Position numbers and translations under genes: made by a program. A stretch of DNA of 7,326 nt from Bacteroidota bacterium (GTDB lineage Bacteria; Bacteroidota; Bacteroidia; NS11-12g; UBA9320), in NCBI GenBank assembly GCA_947499775.1, contig CANMPY010000088.1, forward strand, positions 1 to 7,326, read 5' to 3'. Below the pieces are notes generated by a model that was not told where the DNA came from, did no database searches, and saw nothing but the letters and a program-made list of their open reading frames with translations. This document shows, piece by piece, positions 1-6,622 of this stretch. How positions within the stretch are numbered: position 1 is the first letter of the stretch; each line of letters begins with the position of its first letter.

Positions 1-80
1 TGTAAGGTGTTATTTGGTTGGGCAAAGGAACTAAACGAATAAAAAGCAAGGCAAATTAGGACTATATTTTTTTGAAGCAT
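1..80 (-). CDS. N-terminus of a secreted protein (partial, runs off the left edge)
   Basis: Only the first 26 codons are present, reading leftward from an ATG at 80-78. They encode MLQKNIVLICLAFYSFSSFA followed by QPNNTL. This is a complete Sec signal peptide: a short n-region with one lysine, a hydrophobic core at about residues 5-14, and a polar stretch ending in S-F-A before Q21. Signal peptidase I probably cuts between A20 and Q21, the usual pattern in Bacteroidota. The mature protein is outside the window, so its function cannot be told. The start is supported by the signal peptide and by a consensus promoter 32-62 bp upstream. No Shine-Dalgarno sequence precedes the ATG. Only a short frame was visible, so an accidental match is possible, but promoter, leader and signal peptide agree. 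Confidence 0.6.
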   Translation of the reverse strand, partial: MLQKNIVLICLAFYSFSSFAQPNNTL

Positions 81-111
81 TTGACTGAAAATTTCAAATA
101 TTAACACCCCG

Positions 112-142
112 CAAAGGTACAATTTTTAAGGACTTTACTCAA
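112..142 (-). promoter_or_regulatory. Bacteroidota-type promoter for the leftward secreted-protein gene
   Basis: On the minus strand a TTG (-33 element, 142-140) is followed after 20 bp by TACCTTTG (-7 element, 119-112). This is an exact match to the TTG / TAnnTTTG consensus known for the primary sigma factor of Bacteroidota. Transcription would begin near position 105 and give a leader of roughly 25 nt before the ATG at 80. It lies just beyond a probable terminator, so it should start a separate transcription unit. The start site itself is inferred. Confidence 0.6.
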
Positions 143-143
143 T

Positions 144-177
144 AAAAAAACCTACGTTAACCCAACAACGTCAAAGG
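144..177 (-). terminator. Probable intrinsic terminator after the YD-repeat protein gene
   Basis: Read on the minus strand, ACGTT (171-167) and AACGT (158-154) can pair around an 8-nt loop. An outer CCT/AGG pair (177-175 with 153-151) adds to the stem across a 3-nt bulge (TTG, 174-172). Seven T residues follow at once (150-144). It begins 6 nt beyond the stop codon of the gene ending at 184, as expected for a rho-independent terminator. An alternative pairing, TTAACC with GGTTAA (181-176 and 162-157), uses the same bases. The stem is short and bulged, so strength is uncertain. Confidence 0.45.
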
Positions 178-183
178 TTAAGA

Positions 184-1029
184 CTATTCAAAAAATCGAA
201 TCAAATACTCCTTATTGGCCATTTCTTCATAAATAGATTCTATTTCATTGTTTGGATTATATGAATAATGAAAAGTTCCTAATCCATTAATATTTACAGT
301 TTTCAGTTTCCCCGAAGGATGATAGGTATAAACAGTTTTATCGATGACTGAAAATTCAGGATTATACACTCGAATACTATCCAACTTGGTGGAGGTATAG
401 TACTTGGTCGACCTATTTTTCATTTTAGCCCCCTCTTCAAAATAAAATTCATTCATCGAATCTTTTGTGGTACCAATGTAAGCGAACTCGTTAGCGTACA
501 TTACATTTAGCGTATCCAAAAAATCATATATCAATTCCTTTTTTACCTGCTTATTGGCATTGTAAACATACCGTGTTAAATTCCATTGATGGTATGAGCC
601 GTTAGATTCTATCAATGTTTCGTTAGACTCTCGGCTAACGACCTGACAATTTTTATAGCGATTAGTATAGTGCGAATAAATGGAGTGCCCTTTTATTCGC
701 ATCAATCGCCCACACTTATCATAGGTGTACGAAATTGTATCCCAAATATCGTCCTTTGTTTTATCTCGAATTATACACGATCCGTCTTTTGCAAATTCAA
801 CAATTCGCATTTCATGTTTACCAGGCATTCTTACTCTCTCACTACCACGGCCTCTGTTCTGAAATATCTCAATTTCTATTTTTGCATACCCTTTGTCAAA
901 ATAGGTTTTCATCTCATCGGGGGAGCTGTAAAAAATATTGGGATCTTGGGCATGAACGCTTAACTGTATTAAAGCGAGCAGGCAAATTATAAGAATTTTC
1001 TTTATATTATTTCTGGTTTCAATCATCAT
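184..1029 (-). CDS. Secreted YD/RHS-like repeat protein of unknown function
   Basis: The 281-residue protein begins with a Sec signal peptide: N8-N-I-K-K, then a hydrophobic core at about residues 12-23, and V25-H-A before Q28, a good signal peptidase I site. There is no lipobox cysteine, so it is probably periplasmic or exported in soluble form. The mature part has four short units of the form Y-x-Y-(D/N/H)-x(3-4)-(+/-)-(L/V/I)-K, at about residues 101-112, 154-165, 234-245 and 255-266. These resemble the YD/RHS-type beta-hairpin repeats common in secreted Bacteroidota proteins; no specific function follows. I chose the ATG at 1029 (or its neighbour at 1026) over an in-frame TTG at 1047, because it puts the charged n-region close to the start. 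It lies 20 nt after the ancestral end (1050) of the upstream Lgt-like gene, which suggests co-transcription. Existence of the gene is well supported; function is unknown. Confidence 0.8.
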   Translation of the reverse strand: MMIETRNNIKKILIICLLALIQLSVHAQDPNIFYSSPDEMKTYFDKGYAKIEIEIFQNRGRGSERVRMPGKHEMRIVEFAKDGSCIIRDKTKDDIWDTISYTYDKCGRLMRIKGHSIYSHYTNRYKNCQVVSRESNETLIESNGSYHQWNLTRYVYNANKQVKKELIYDFLDTLNVMYANEFAYIGTTKDSMNEFYFEEGAKMKNRSTKYYTSTKLDSIRVYNPEFSVIDKTVYTYHPSGKLKTVNINGLGTFHYSYNPNNEIESIYEEMANKEYLIRFFE

Positions 1030-1049
1030 AGGGGTAACAGCAAACAAAA

Positions 1050-1199
1050 CTAACGATTAAATAAGTCATATCGGAATCCAAATCCGCCTAAAAATCTATT
1101 CTTATCCTTCGGATAATAATGAGGGTCAGGGTATATAACTCCAAATTTTGGAGTTAAAGCCATGCGCGGATAAATATATATTTCAGTTTGTCCGTAGAG
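1050..1199 (-). pseudogene. In-frame C-terminal continuation of the Lgt-like gene beyond a premature TAA
   Basis: Directly after the TAA at 1202-1200 the same reading frame stays open for 49 codons and ends in TAG at 1052-1050. The peptide starts LYGQTEIYIYPRMALTPKFG and ends FLGGFGFRYDLFNR. Its alternating aromatic and polar residues form strand-like segments matching the style of residues 460-560 of the upstream frame, and its ending resembles the last strand of a beta-barrel. Counting it restores a gene of 613 sense codons plus one stop codon, and closes the gap to the next gene from 170 to 20 nt. There is no ATG near its beginning and nothing suggests independent expression. It is best read as the cut-off end of the upstream gene, by a real nonsense mutation or a base-call error. 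Readthrough of TAA is less likely. Confidence 0.65.
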
Positions 1200-2891
1200 T
1201 TATTTATCCCCATCTCTTAATGCTAAACCAAGGCTCATTTGACCCATTTTATAATCTGTAAATTTTGAAATATTGAAATTTAATTTAGCCTCGAAAGGTG
1301 CCGCATAATTACCACCAATATCAGAATCGAAAACTGCCACCTGAAGGGTTATATTTTCTTTATAGCCTAACCAAAATCGACCCGCCATTGTATAGTTTGT
1401 TATACTATTATTTAAAGGTGTGCCATTAAACATGTTTCCCATTCTTAACCCTAAGCGAAAACCGAAATTTTTATTTCCATCTAATCCAAAATAAGGATAT
1501 ACATTGAATCTGTAATTTGAATTGGGTTGATGATTATAATAATTCTCTAATTGGCCTTGAATACCATAGTTTAAATCGAACTTCTTTTTAGTTTTTCGGT
1601 ATTGGTCTATAGTTAATGTGGTATTATAGTAATGTGGCCCCATGGGATTAGACGTGTCGGCAAATGTACAAACTGGTCCCAGACACCCTTGTCCGCTTTC
1701 GATACAAGGATATTGTGTTTGAATCAGATTTTTATAAATTAGGTTTTGTGTTACGATGGTCTGCGTTTTGCTCGAGTCAAAATCCCAGTTTCGATAATGA
1801 TAAGTTTGCCCCATAAATATAAAAGCTATGCCACATAGTAGATATGGAACTAGTTTTAATTCTAGCCTCATCTGCGATTGATAGGCTACTAATAAAAGTT
1901 GGCGAAGTATACCAAAAATGGCAATACCCAATACAGCATGCAATACCATTAACTCTTCTAAAGTAAAAAAGGTATTGGCTTGAATTATAAAAATGGATAA
2001 AAATACAACAGCACTAATTTCTCTTTGAGGTTTAATTTCCACATGGTAAAGTTGTGCGTTTGTTTTTCTCATTTCATTCCAAAATAGCCATATCGCGCCT
2101 ATACTTGTTGCTATAATCAAAACCCATTGAACGGCTTTTAAGCCATATATTTGGCTACCTAAAGCATGATTTGTTATAGATTCCCTAAAAAACTCAACAC
2201 CAAAACGACCAAGACCCATGCATGTAAGACTAAGTAAAATCAGGCTTCCAGGGTTTTTTAATCGCGGCTTAGCCCATACTAAAATTACAATAGTAAGTAG
2301 CGATACTACCATGAGGTAAACTGGTACAGCATGAACGGGAAGCAACATCATTTCGTTATAGTTAATCCAGCCCATGCTCAATTGATAATCCCGAATAAAA
2401 CTAAATCCCGAATAATGAACACATCCTAGCCCTTCGTATGGTTTACCAAAGCAGCAACCTGCCATTAAACAACCAATACGTTGAAACAGCATAACCAATG
2501 GTATAAAAAAAGCAAAACTATCGACTACATGATTTTTTAAACCAAAAAACCGTTTAATAAAAAGAAATCCTAAAATTCCAAATAGCATGCCACCAAATGC
2601 TGATTTGTGGCCAAAATTGGGTTTTACATCTTGATGTAAAAATTGCTCCCATTGGCTGAGGTTAAAAGTTCCGAGCCTGCTACCTATTATTACGCAAGCA
2701 AACGTAAAAACAATGCAAATTAACCAAGTTGAACTCTTAATTTTTGAACGTATTCCTTCAAAAAACAATACAAATACTCCTATAAGAAAAGCGGTCTTAT
2801 AAAAAACAGGATAATAATCACGTGTTAACCCTAAATCAAGGGTAAGGTTGAATAAGTCAAAAAGACTTGAGATAATAAGTAAACAATTCAT
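1200..2891 (-). CDS. Lgt-related polytopic membrane protein with C-terminal beta-rich extension, probably truncated
   Basis: The 563-residue product has an N-terminal membrane domain (about residues 4-275) of the prolipoprotein diacylglyceryl transferase type. Lgt landmarks are S97-A-F-G-G-M-L-F-G, then Q137-R-I-G-C-L-M-A-G-C-C-F-G, then P185-V-H, then G228-R-F-G-V-E-F-F-R236. True Lgt moves diacylglyceryl from phosphatidylglycerol to lipobox cysteines. Aligned by eye to E. coli Lgt, R143 and R239 are kept (R138, R229), but H103, N146 and E151 appear as F99, C141 and C146, so that activity is doubtful. Extra hydrophobic segments follow at about 293-308, 313-337 and 347-361. Then comes a soluble, beta-rich tail with C396, C403 and C408. 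Typical Lgt is about 260-300 residues, so half of this protein is additional. The frame stops at TAA while homologous-looking sequence continues to 1050. It starts 40 nt after sdhB with no terminator between them. Substrate and role are unknown. Confidence 0.75.
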   Translation of the reverse strand: MNCLLIISSLFDLFNLTLDLGLTRDYYPVFYKTAFLIGVFVLFFEGIRSKIKSSTWLICIVFTFACVIIGSRLGTFNLSQWEQFLHQDVKPNFGHKSAFGGMLFGILGFLFIKRFFGLKNHVVDSFAFFIPLVMLFQRIGCLMAGCCFGKPYEGLGCVHYSGFSFIRDYQLSMGWINYNEMMLLPVHAVPVYLMVVSLLTIVILVWAKPRLKNPGSLILLSLTCMGLGRFGVEFFRESITNHALGSQIYGLKAVQWVLIIATSIGAIWLFWNEMRKTNAQLYHVEIKPQREISAVVFLSIFIIQANTFFTLEELMVLHAVLGIAIFGILRQLLLVAYQSQMRLELKLVPYLLCGIAFIFMGQTYHYRNWDFDSSKTQTIVTQNLIYKNLIQTQYPCIESGQGCLGPVCTFADTSNPMGPHYYNTTLTIDQYRKTKKKFDLNYGIQGQLENYYNHQPNSNYRFNVYPYFGLDGNKNFGFRLGLRMGNMFNGTPLNNSITNYTMAGRFWLGYKENITLQVAVFDSDIGGNYAAPFEAKLNFNISKFTDYKMGQMSLGLALRDGDK

Positions 2892-2893
2892 AT

Positions 2894-2900
2894 CCCCTTT
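2894..2900 (-). promoter_or_regulatory. Shine-Dalgarno-like AAAGGGG before the Lgt-like start
   Basis: The minus strand reads AAAGGGG (2900-2894), then AT, then the ATG at 2891. The purine run could pair with 16S rRNA, but the spacing is short. The sdhC, sdhA and pyrD starts have A/T-rich leaders with no such motif, and sdhB has at most a weak AAGAA. This supports the start at 2891, though in Bacteroidota such motifs often matter little. Confidence 0.3.
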
Positions 2901-2931
2901 AAGTACGAAGATATGCTTTTTTATGATTTAG

Positions 2932-3696
2932 CTAATCTTCTAAAGAAATAAGATTTGCTTTTAAATAATCGCGGTTCATCGCGGCAATGTTCACTAAGGA
3001 TATTTCTTTTGGACATTCAGCACTGCATGCTCCTGTATTGGTACAAGCTCCGAATCCTTCTTTATCCATTTGAGCCACCATAGCTTTAACGCGTTTCATC
3101 CGTTCAGGTTGTCCTTGTGGCAAATGGGCCAGCTGATTAACTTTGGCTGACACAAATAACATGGCTGATGCATTCTTACACGCGGCTACACATGCTCCGC
3201 ATCCAATGCATGCTGCTGCCGCAAAAGCAGCATCGGCATCATGTTTTGCAATAGGCAATGTATTTCCATCTTGTGCATTTCCGGTATTTACCGATATAAA
3301 CCCTCCAGCCCCTATAATTCTATCGAAGGCTCCCCTATCCACCGTTAAATCTTTTATTATCGGAAAAGCATTGGCCCTCCAAGGTTCAACTACAATGGTA
3401 TCGCCGTCGCTAAAACTTCGCATATGAAGCTGGCAAGTTGTAATTGCATCTTTTGGACCATGTGGCCTTCCATTAATATGCATGCTACACATACCGCAAA
3501 TCCCTTCTCTGCAATCATGATCAAATGCTATTGGATCATCCCCTTTGGTTATTAAATCTTCATTTAAAACATCAAACATTTCCAAAAATGACATATCAGG
3601 CGATATATCTTTTACCTTGTAGTCAACCAGGGTTCCTTTTGTCTTTGTGTTTTTCTGACGCCAAATTTTAAGAGTCAAATTCATATTACCGCTCAT
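2932..3696 (-). CDS. sdhB: Succinate dehydrogenase / fumarate reductase iron-sulfur subunit
   Basis: This 254-residue subunit carries electrons between the flavoprotein and the membrane cytochrome b through three iron-sulfur clusters. The N-terminal ferredoxin domain holds the [2Fe-2S] ligands in D61-C62-R-E-G-I-C67-G-M-C70, with C88 as the fourth. The C-terminal domain has C163-I-G-C166-G-A-C169-x3-C173, then C218-x5-C224-x3-C228-P. By analogy with E. coli SdhB, C163, C166, C169 and C228 bind [4Fe-4S], and C173, C218 and C224 bind [3Fe-4S]. All expected ligands are present. C173 is followed by lysine rather than the proline often found there, which I recall as usual for Bacteroidota. Length is normal. 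It starts 8 nt after the sdhA stop, so the two are translated from one message. An in-frame second ATG at residue 5 is an alternative start. It acts on the cytoplasmic face of the inner membrane. Confidence 0.97.
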   Translation of the reverse strand: MSGNMNLTLKIWRQKNTKTKGTLVDYKVKDISPDMSFLEMFDVLNEDLITKGDDPIAFDHDCREGICGMCSMHINGRPHGPKDAITTCQLHMRSFSDGDTIVVEPWRANAFPIIKDLTVDRGAFDRIIGAGGFISVNTGNAQDGNTLPIAKHDADAAFAAAACIGCGACVAACKNASAMLFVSAKVNQLAHLPQGQPERMKRVKAMVAQMDKEGFGACTNTGACSAECPKEISLVNIAAMNRDYLKANLISLED

Positions 3697-3704
3697 TATT
3701 ATTC

Positions 3705-5678
3705 TTATTTATAACTTCTCTGTGCTATTTTAATATTATCAAATTTCAGATCTTCCTTTTGCATTTGCCAGTTCATATTGTTGTATTCCCAAGCCGCTAC
3801 ATAAGAGTAGTTTTCATCATCACGTTTAGCTTCCCCCTCTTCGGTTTGTGATTCTTCTCTAAAATGCCCTCCGCAACTTTCATTTCGGGCCAAAGCATCC
3901 ATACACATCAATTCTCCAAGCTCGATAAAATCGGCAACTCTACCTGCTTTTTCTAATTCGGGATTTAATTCATCAGAAGCTCCAGGAACCCTAACGTGTG
4001 ACCAAAAATCGGCGCGAATAGCTTGAATTTCAATAATGGCTTCTTTTAATCCTTCAGCATTTCGAGCCATACCGCATTTATCCCACATCACTTTTCCCAA
4101 TCGTTTATGAAAATGATCCACTGTTTTATTGCCATTAATAGATAATAGCTTTGTAAGTCTTTCCTTTACGGCATTCTCGGCATCCACGAATGCTTCATGA
4201 TCGGTTGAAATAGCTTTGGTGGCAATTTCTTTTGATAAATAAGCACCAATGGTATATGGAATAACAAAGTACCCATCGGCCAAGCCCTGCATTAATGCCG
4301 ATGCCCCTAACCTATTGGCTCCATGATCTGAAAAATTAGCTTCACCTAAAGCATACATGCCAGGAACATTAGTCATTAAATTATAATCTACCCATAAGCC
4401 TCCCATTGTATAATGAACAGCAGGATATATTCTCATTGGAGATTCATAAGGATTTTCGCCTGTAATCTGTTGATACATATCAAACAGATTGCCGTATTTT
4501 TCTTTCACAACTTCTTTTCCTAAGGCAAGAATTTCACTGTCTTGAGCATTAGTTAACCCTTGTTTAGTGGCTTCAACCTTACCATATCGCATCATGTTAA
4601 ACTTAAAATCGAGGTAAACCGCCATTTTTGAATTCCCAACACCAAATCCAGCATCACATCGTTCTTTTGCCGCCCTACTTGCCACATCTCTTGGCACTAA
4701 ATTACCAAATGCAGGATACCTTCTTTCCAAGTAATAATCACGCTCTATTTCAGGAATATCTATTGGATTACGCGTGTCGCCTGCTTTTGCTGGCACCCAA
4801 ATCCGACCATCATTTCGCAATGATTCGCTCATTAAAGTTAACTTACTCTGATGATCGCCGCTAACGGGTATACACGTTGGATGTATTTGAGTAAAACAAG
4901 GATTGCCAAAATAGGCTCCCTTTTTATGTGCTTTCCAAATAGCAGTGGCATTACTGCCCATGGCATTGGTGCTTAAATAAAATACATTACCGTAGCCACC
5001 GCTACACAACAATACGGCATGGCCAAAATGACGCTCCAATTCTCCTGTTATTAGATTTCGAGCAATAATTCCTCTTGCCTTACCTTCAATAACTACTACT
5101 TCCAACATTTCATGTCGCGAAAGCATTTCAACCGATCCCATTCCCACTTGGCGCTCTAAAGCACTATACGCTCCTAATAATAATTGCTGTCCGGTTTGAC
5201 CAGCTGCATAAAATGTGCGCTGCACTTGTGTGCCACCAAATGAACGGTTGCTTAACATTCCACCATATTCACGAGCAAATGGGACACCTTGAGCTACACA
5301 TTGATCTATTATATTTGGACTAATTTCGGCTAAACGGTATACGTTAGCTTCACGAGCACGGTAATCGCCTCCTTTAATGGTGTCATAAAACAAACGGTAA
5401 ACGCTGTCGCCATCGTTCTGATAATTTTTTGCTGCATTAATACCTCCTTGAGCTGCTATCGAATGTGCCCTTCGTGGGCTGTCCTGAAAACAAAAACATT
5501 TCACTTTATATCCAAGTTCTGCTAAGGATGTAGCGGCTGCTGCTCCAGCCAAACCACTTCCTACAACTAAAATTTCAAGGCTTCGTTTATTGGCAGGATT
5601 TACCAATGGAATTGTACTTTTATATTTGGTCCATTTATCTTCTAATTGACCTTCTGGAATATTTGAATTAATTGGCAT
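3705..5678 (-). CDS. sdhA: Succinate dehydrogenase / fumarate reductase flavoprotein subunit
   Basis: The 657-residue catalytic subunit interconverts succinate and fumarate using covalently bound FAD. The dinucleotide fold begins at V39-G-S-G-L-A-G45. H72 in [11 protein letters not shown] matches the histidine that bonds FAD. The dicarboxylate site is intact: H266 in Q-I-H-P-T, R330 in V-P-R-D-V-A-S-R, H422 in V-H-Y-T-M-G-G and R456 in A-N-R-L-G-A-S. The C-terminal domain (about 500-657) shows the expected [12 protein letters not shown] segment (599-609). Length fits the long type-B flavoproteins of Bacteroidota and Epsilonproteobacteria better than the roughly 590-residue proteobacterial SdhA. 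It follows sdhC by 48 nt and precedes sdhB by 8 nt. Sequence alone cannot tell whether the enzyme mainly oxidises succinate or reduces fumarate; with menaquinone either is possible. Confidence 0.98.
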   Translation of the reverse strand: MPINSNIPEGQLEDKWTKYKSTIPLVNPANKRSLEILVVGSGLAGAAAATSLAELGYKVKCFCFQDSPRRAHSIAAQGGINAAKNYQNDGDSVYRLFYDTIKGGDYRAREANVYRLAEISPNIIDQCVAQGVPFAREYGGMLSNRSFGGTQVQRTFYAAGQTGQQLLLGAYSALERQVGMGSVEMLSRHEMLEVVVIEGKARGIIARNLITGELERHFGHAVLLCSGGYGNVFYLSTNAMGSNATAIWKAHKKGAYFGNPCFTQIHPTCIPVSGDHQSKLTLMSESLRNDGRIWVPAKAGDTRNPIDIPEIERDYYLERRYPAFGNLVPRDVASRAAKERCDAGFGVGNSKMAVYLDFKFNMMRYGKVEATKQGLTNAQDSEILALGKEVVKEKYGNLFDMYQQITGENPYESPMRIYPAVHYTMGGLWVDYNLMTNVPGMYALGEANFSDHGANRLGASALMQGLADGYFVIPYTIGAYLSKEIATKAISTDHEAFVDAENAVKERLTKLLSINGNKTVDHFHKRLGKVMWDKCGMARNAEGLKEAIIEIQAIRADFWSHVRVPGASDELNPELEKAGRVADFIELGELMCMDALARNESCGGHFREESQTEEGEAKRDDENYSYVAAWEYNNMNWQMQKEDLKFDNIKIAQRSYK

Positions 5679-5726
5679 GGGTACTATTTTTATTTTATAG
5701 AAAAATTCTCTTTATCAATTTACACA

Positions 5727-6398
5727 TCATTTTATTAAACCTAAATGTAGTGCAATGGGCATGCTAGCAAAAATTAATGGCACGATCACACTAAACCAAA
5801 ACCCTATCATTTTAATAGCAGGCGTATATTTGTTATGATTCCACCCCATGGTTTGAAATGACGATTGAAACCCATGCATAAGATGATACGATAAGGATAT
5901 CATCCCTAAAACATATACTATTACAACCCAAAGATTAGCAAAAACTTCCTTCATTTCATCGAACATTGTAGAACTGTGGCCTGTTATCTCATTCGTTAAA
6001 CGGCTCACGTACCAAAAATGCCTAAGGTGTATGATTAAGAAAACGAGTAGCAATGTACCTAATAATCCCATTGATCGCGAGTACCACTTGCTGCTTACAT
6101 TGCCATTTTGTACAGAATAGCCTATTGTTCGTGCTTTTCTATTTTTAATCATCAAATTCAAACCTTGAAAAATATGAATGAACAAACCAGCAAACAAACC
6201 GATTTCCATGGTGCGAATCAATACATTATTACCCATAAATTCAGCAGCTTCATTAAATAGCACACCCCCATCATTCATAAAAATCATTGAATTCACAAAA
6301 CAGTGTACCATCAAAAAAACAATAAGAAACAGGCCGGTTAATCCCATGATGATTTTATTGCCAATTGATGATTTTAATATAAAAGTTAAAGCTGCCAT
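5727..6398 (-). CDS. sdhC: Succinate dehydrogenase cytochrome b558 membrane subunit
   Basis: The 223-residue subunit anchors SdhAB in the inner membrane and passes electrons to or from quinone, probably menaquinone. Five hydrophobic helices are visible at about residues 16-40, 62-84, 109-131, 153-177 and 196-219, the pattern of the single-subunit, two-heme b558 family found in Bacteroidota, Bacillus and Wolinella. Likely heme ligands, one in each of helices 1-4, are H32, H75, H124 and H172; H175 is an alternative in helix 4. Two residues before H172 is S170, where Wolinella FrdC has the glutamate of its transmembrane proton path, so that path may be absent. It is the first gene of the sdhCAB operon and diverges from pyrD. 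The ATG at 6398 has an A-rich leader and no Shine-Dalgarno motif. Confidence 0.95.
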   Translation of the reverse strand: MAALTFILKSSIGNKIIMGLTGLFLIVFLMVHCFVNSMIFMNDGGVLFNEAAEFMGNNVLIRTMEIGLFAGLFIHIFQGLNLMIKNRKARTIGYSVQNGNVSSKWYSRSMGLLGTLLLVFLIIHLRHFWYVSRLTNEITGHSSTMFDEMKEVFANLWVVIVYVLGMISLSYHLMHGFQSSFQTMGWNHNKYTPAIKMIGFWFSVIVPLIFASMPIALHLGLIK

Positions 6399-6462
6399 TT
6401 TTGTTTTACTATTTTATTTCAAGGTTTTTTTTATGGTTTATTATCGATAAAAAAATTGGTAC

Positions 6463-6490
6463 TAATTTTACCGCGAATTTACCGTTTCAA
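6463..6490 (-). promoter_or_regulatory. Candidate promoter for sdhCAB
   Basis: On the minus strand a TTG (6490-6488) lies 17 bp before TAAAATTA (6470-6463), which matches the TAnnTTTG consensus at four of six defined positions. It would give a leader of about 55-60 nt before the sdhC ATG. No exact -7 box exists on this strand between 6399 and 6622, so this is only the best fit by eye. Confidence 0.22.
6467..6484. repeat. Direct repeat TTTACCG, spaced 11 bp, in the sdhC-pyrD intergenic region
   Basis: TTTACCG occurs at 6467-6473 and again at 6478-6484, start-to-start distance 11 bp, about one helical turn. The flanks are also alike, each copy being preceded by A-A-T or A-A-T-T. The pair overlaps the spacer of the candidate sdhC promoter, a position suited to a repressor or activator bound on one face of the DNA. 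In AT-rich sequence a 7-bp repeat can arise by chance. Confidence 0.3.
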
Positions 6491-6588
6491 TGTTCAAAAA
6501 GTACATTTAATATTTCAGATAGAATGTTTCTAAATAATAAACTCGTTTTATGAAAAACTTTGTCAAAATTCAAATCTTTTACTAAAGT

Positions 6589-6605
6589 TACCTTATGCTA
6601 AGGTA
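6589..6605. promoter_or_regulatory. 17-bp perfect inverted repeat upstream of pyrD, possible operator or hairpin
   Basis: TACCTTA (6589-6595) and TAAGGTA (6599-6605) are perfect inverted copies around TGC. Two mismatched positions out, A584-586 type bases (6584-6586, AAA) can again pair with TTT at 6608-6610. The repeat ends 17 bp before the pyrD ATG and overlaps a possible -7 box, so a dimeric regulator bound here would cover the promoter. If transcription starts further upstream it would instead form a leader hairpin. No T-run of terminator quality follows; only five T residues are present. Confidence 0.4.
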
Positions 6606-6611
6606 TTTTTG
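6604..6611 (+). promoter_or_regulatory. Possible -7 box for pyrD
   Basis: TATTTTTG matches the Bacteroidota TAnnTTTG element at every defined position. It lies 11 bp before the pyrD ATG, which would give a very short leader. No TTG is found 17-23 bp upstream, so the -33 element is missing or weak, and in T-rich sequence this match has modest weight. Confidence 0.25.
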
Positions 6612-6622
6612 CGCATCCTAAA

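Noticed and set aside
171..180. Second promoter-like box AACCTTTG on the minus strand
   Set aside because: It deviates at the first position of TAnnTTTG and its bases are better explained by the terminator stem; the exact promoter lies at 112-142.
670..992. Two overlapping plus-strand open frames (670-963 and 735-992)
   Set aside because: Both lie antisense to the secreted YD-repeat gene, overlap each other in different frames and show no domain, signal peptide or leader; they are shadows.
1030..1047. TTG start at 1047 for the YD-repeat protein
   Set aside because: It adds only six residues before the charged n-region of the signal peptide; the ATG pair at 1029/1026 gives a more typical signal peptide.
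1195..1210. Programmed readthrough of the TAA at 1202-1200
   Set aside because: The next bases are CTC, not a known readthrough context, and no hairpin or repeat was seen; a mutation or base-call error is simpler.
3143..3427. Plus-strand open frame rich in Ala, His and Pro
   Set aside because: It is antisense to the cysteine-rich centre of sdhB; its composition is explained by the complement of that conserved sequence.
4628..4864. Plus-strand open frame inside sdhA
   Set aside because: It is antisense to conserved catalytic sequence of sdhA with no independent support.
6178..6450. Plus-strand open frame across the start of sdhC
   Set aside because: It is mostly antisense to sdhC helices 1 and 2, and no leader or homology is recognisable.
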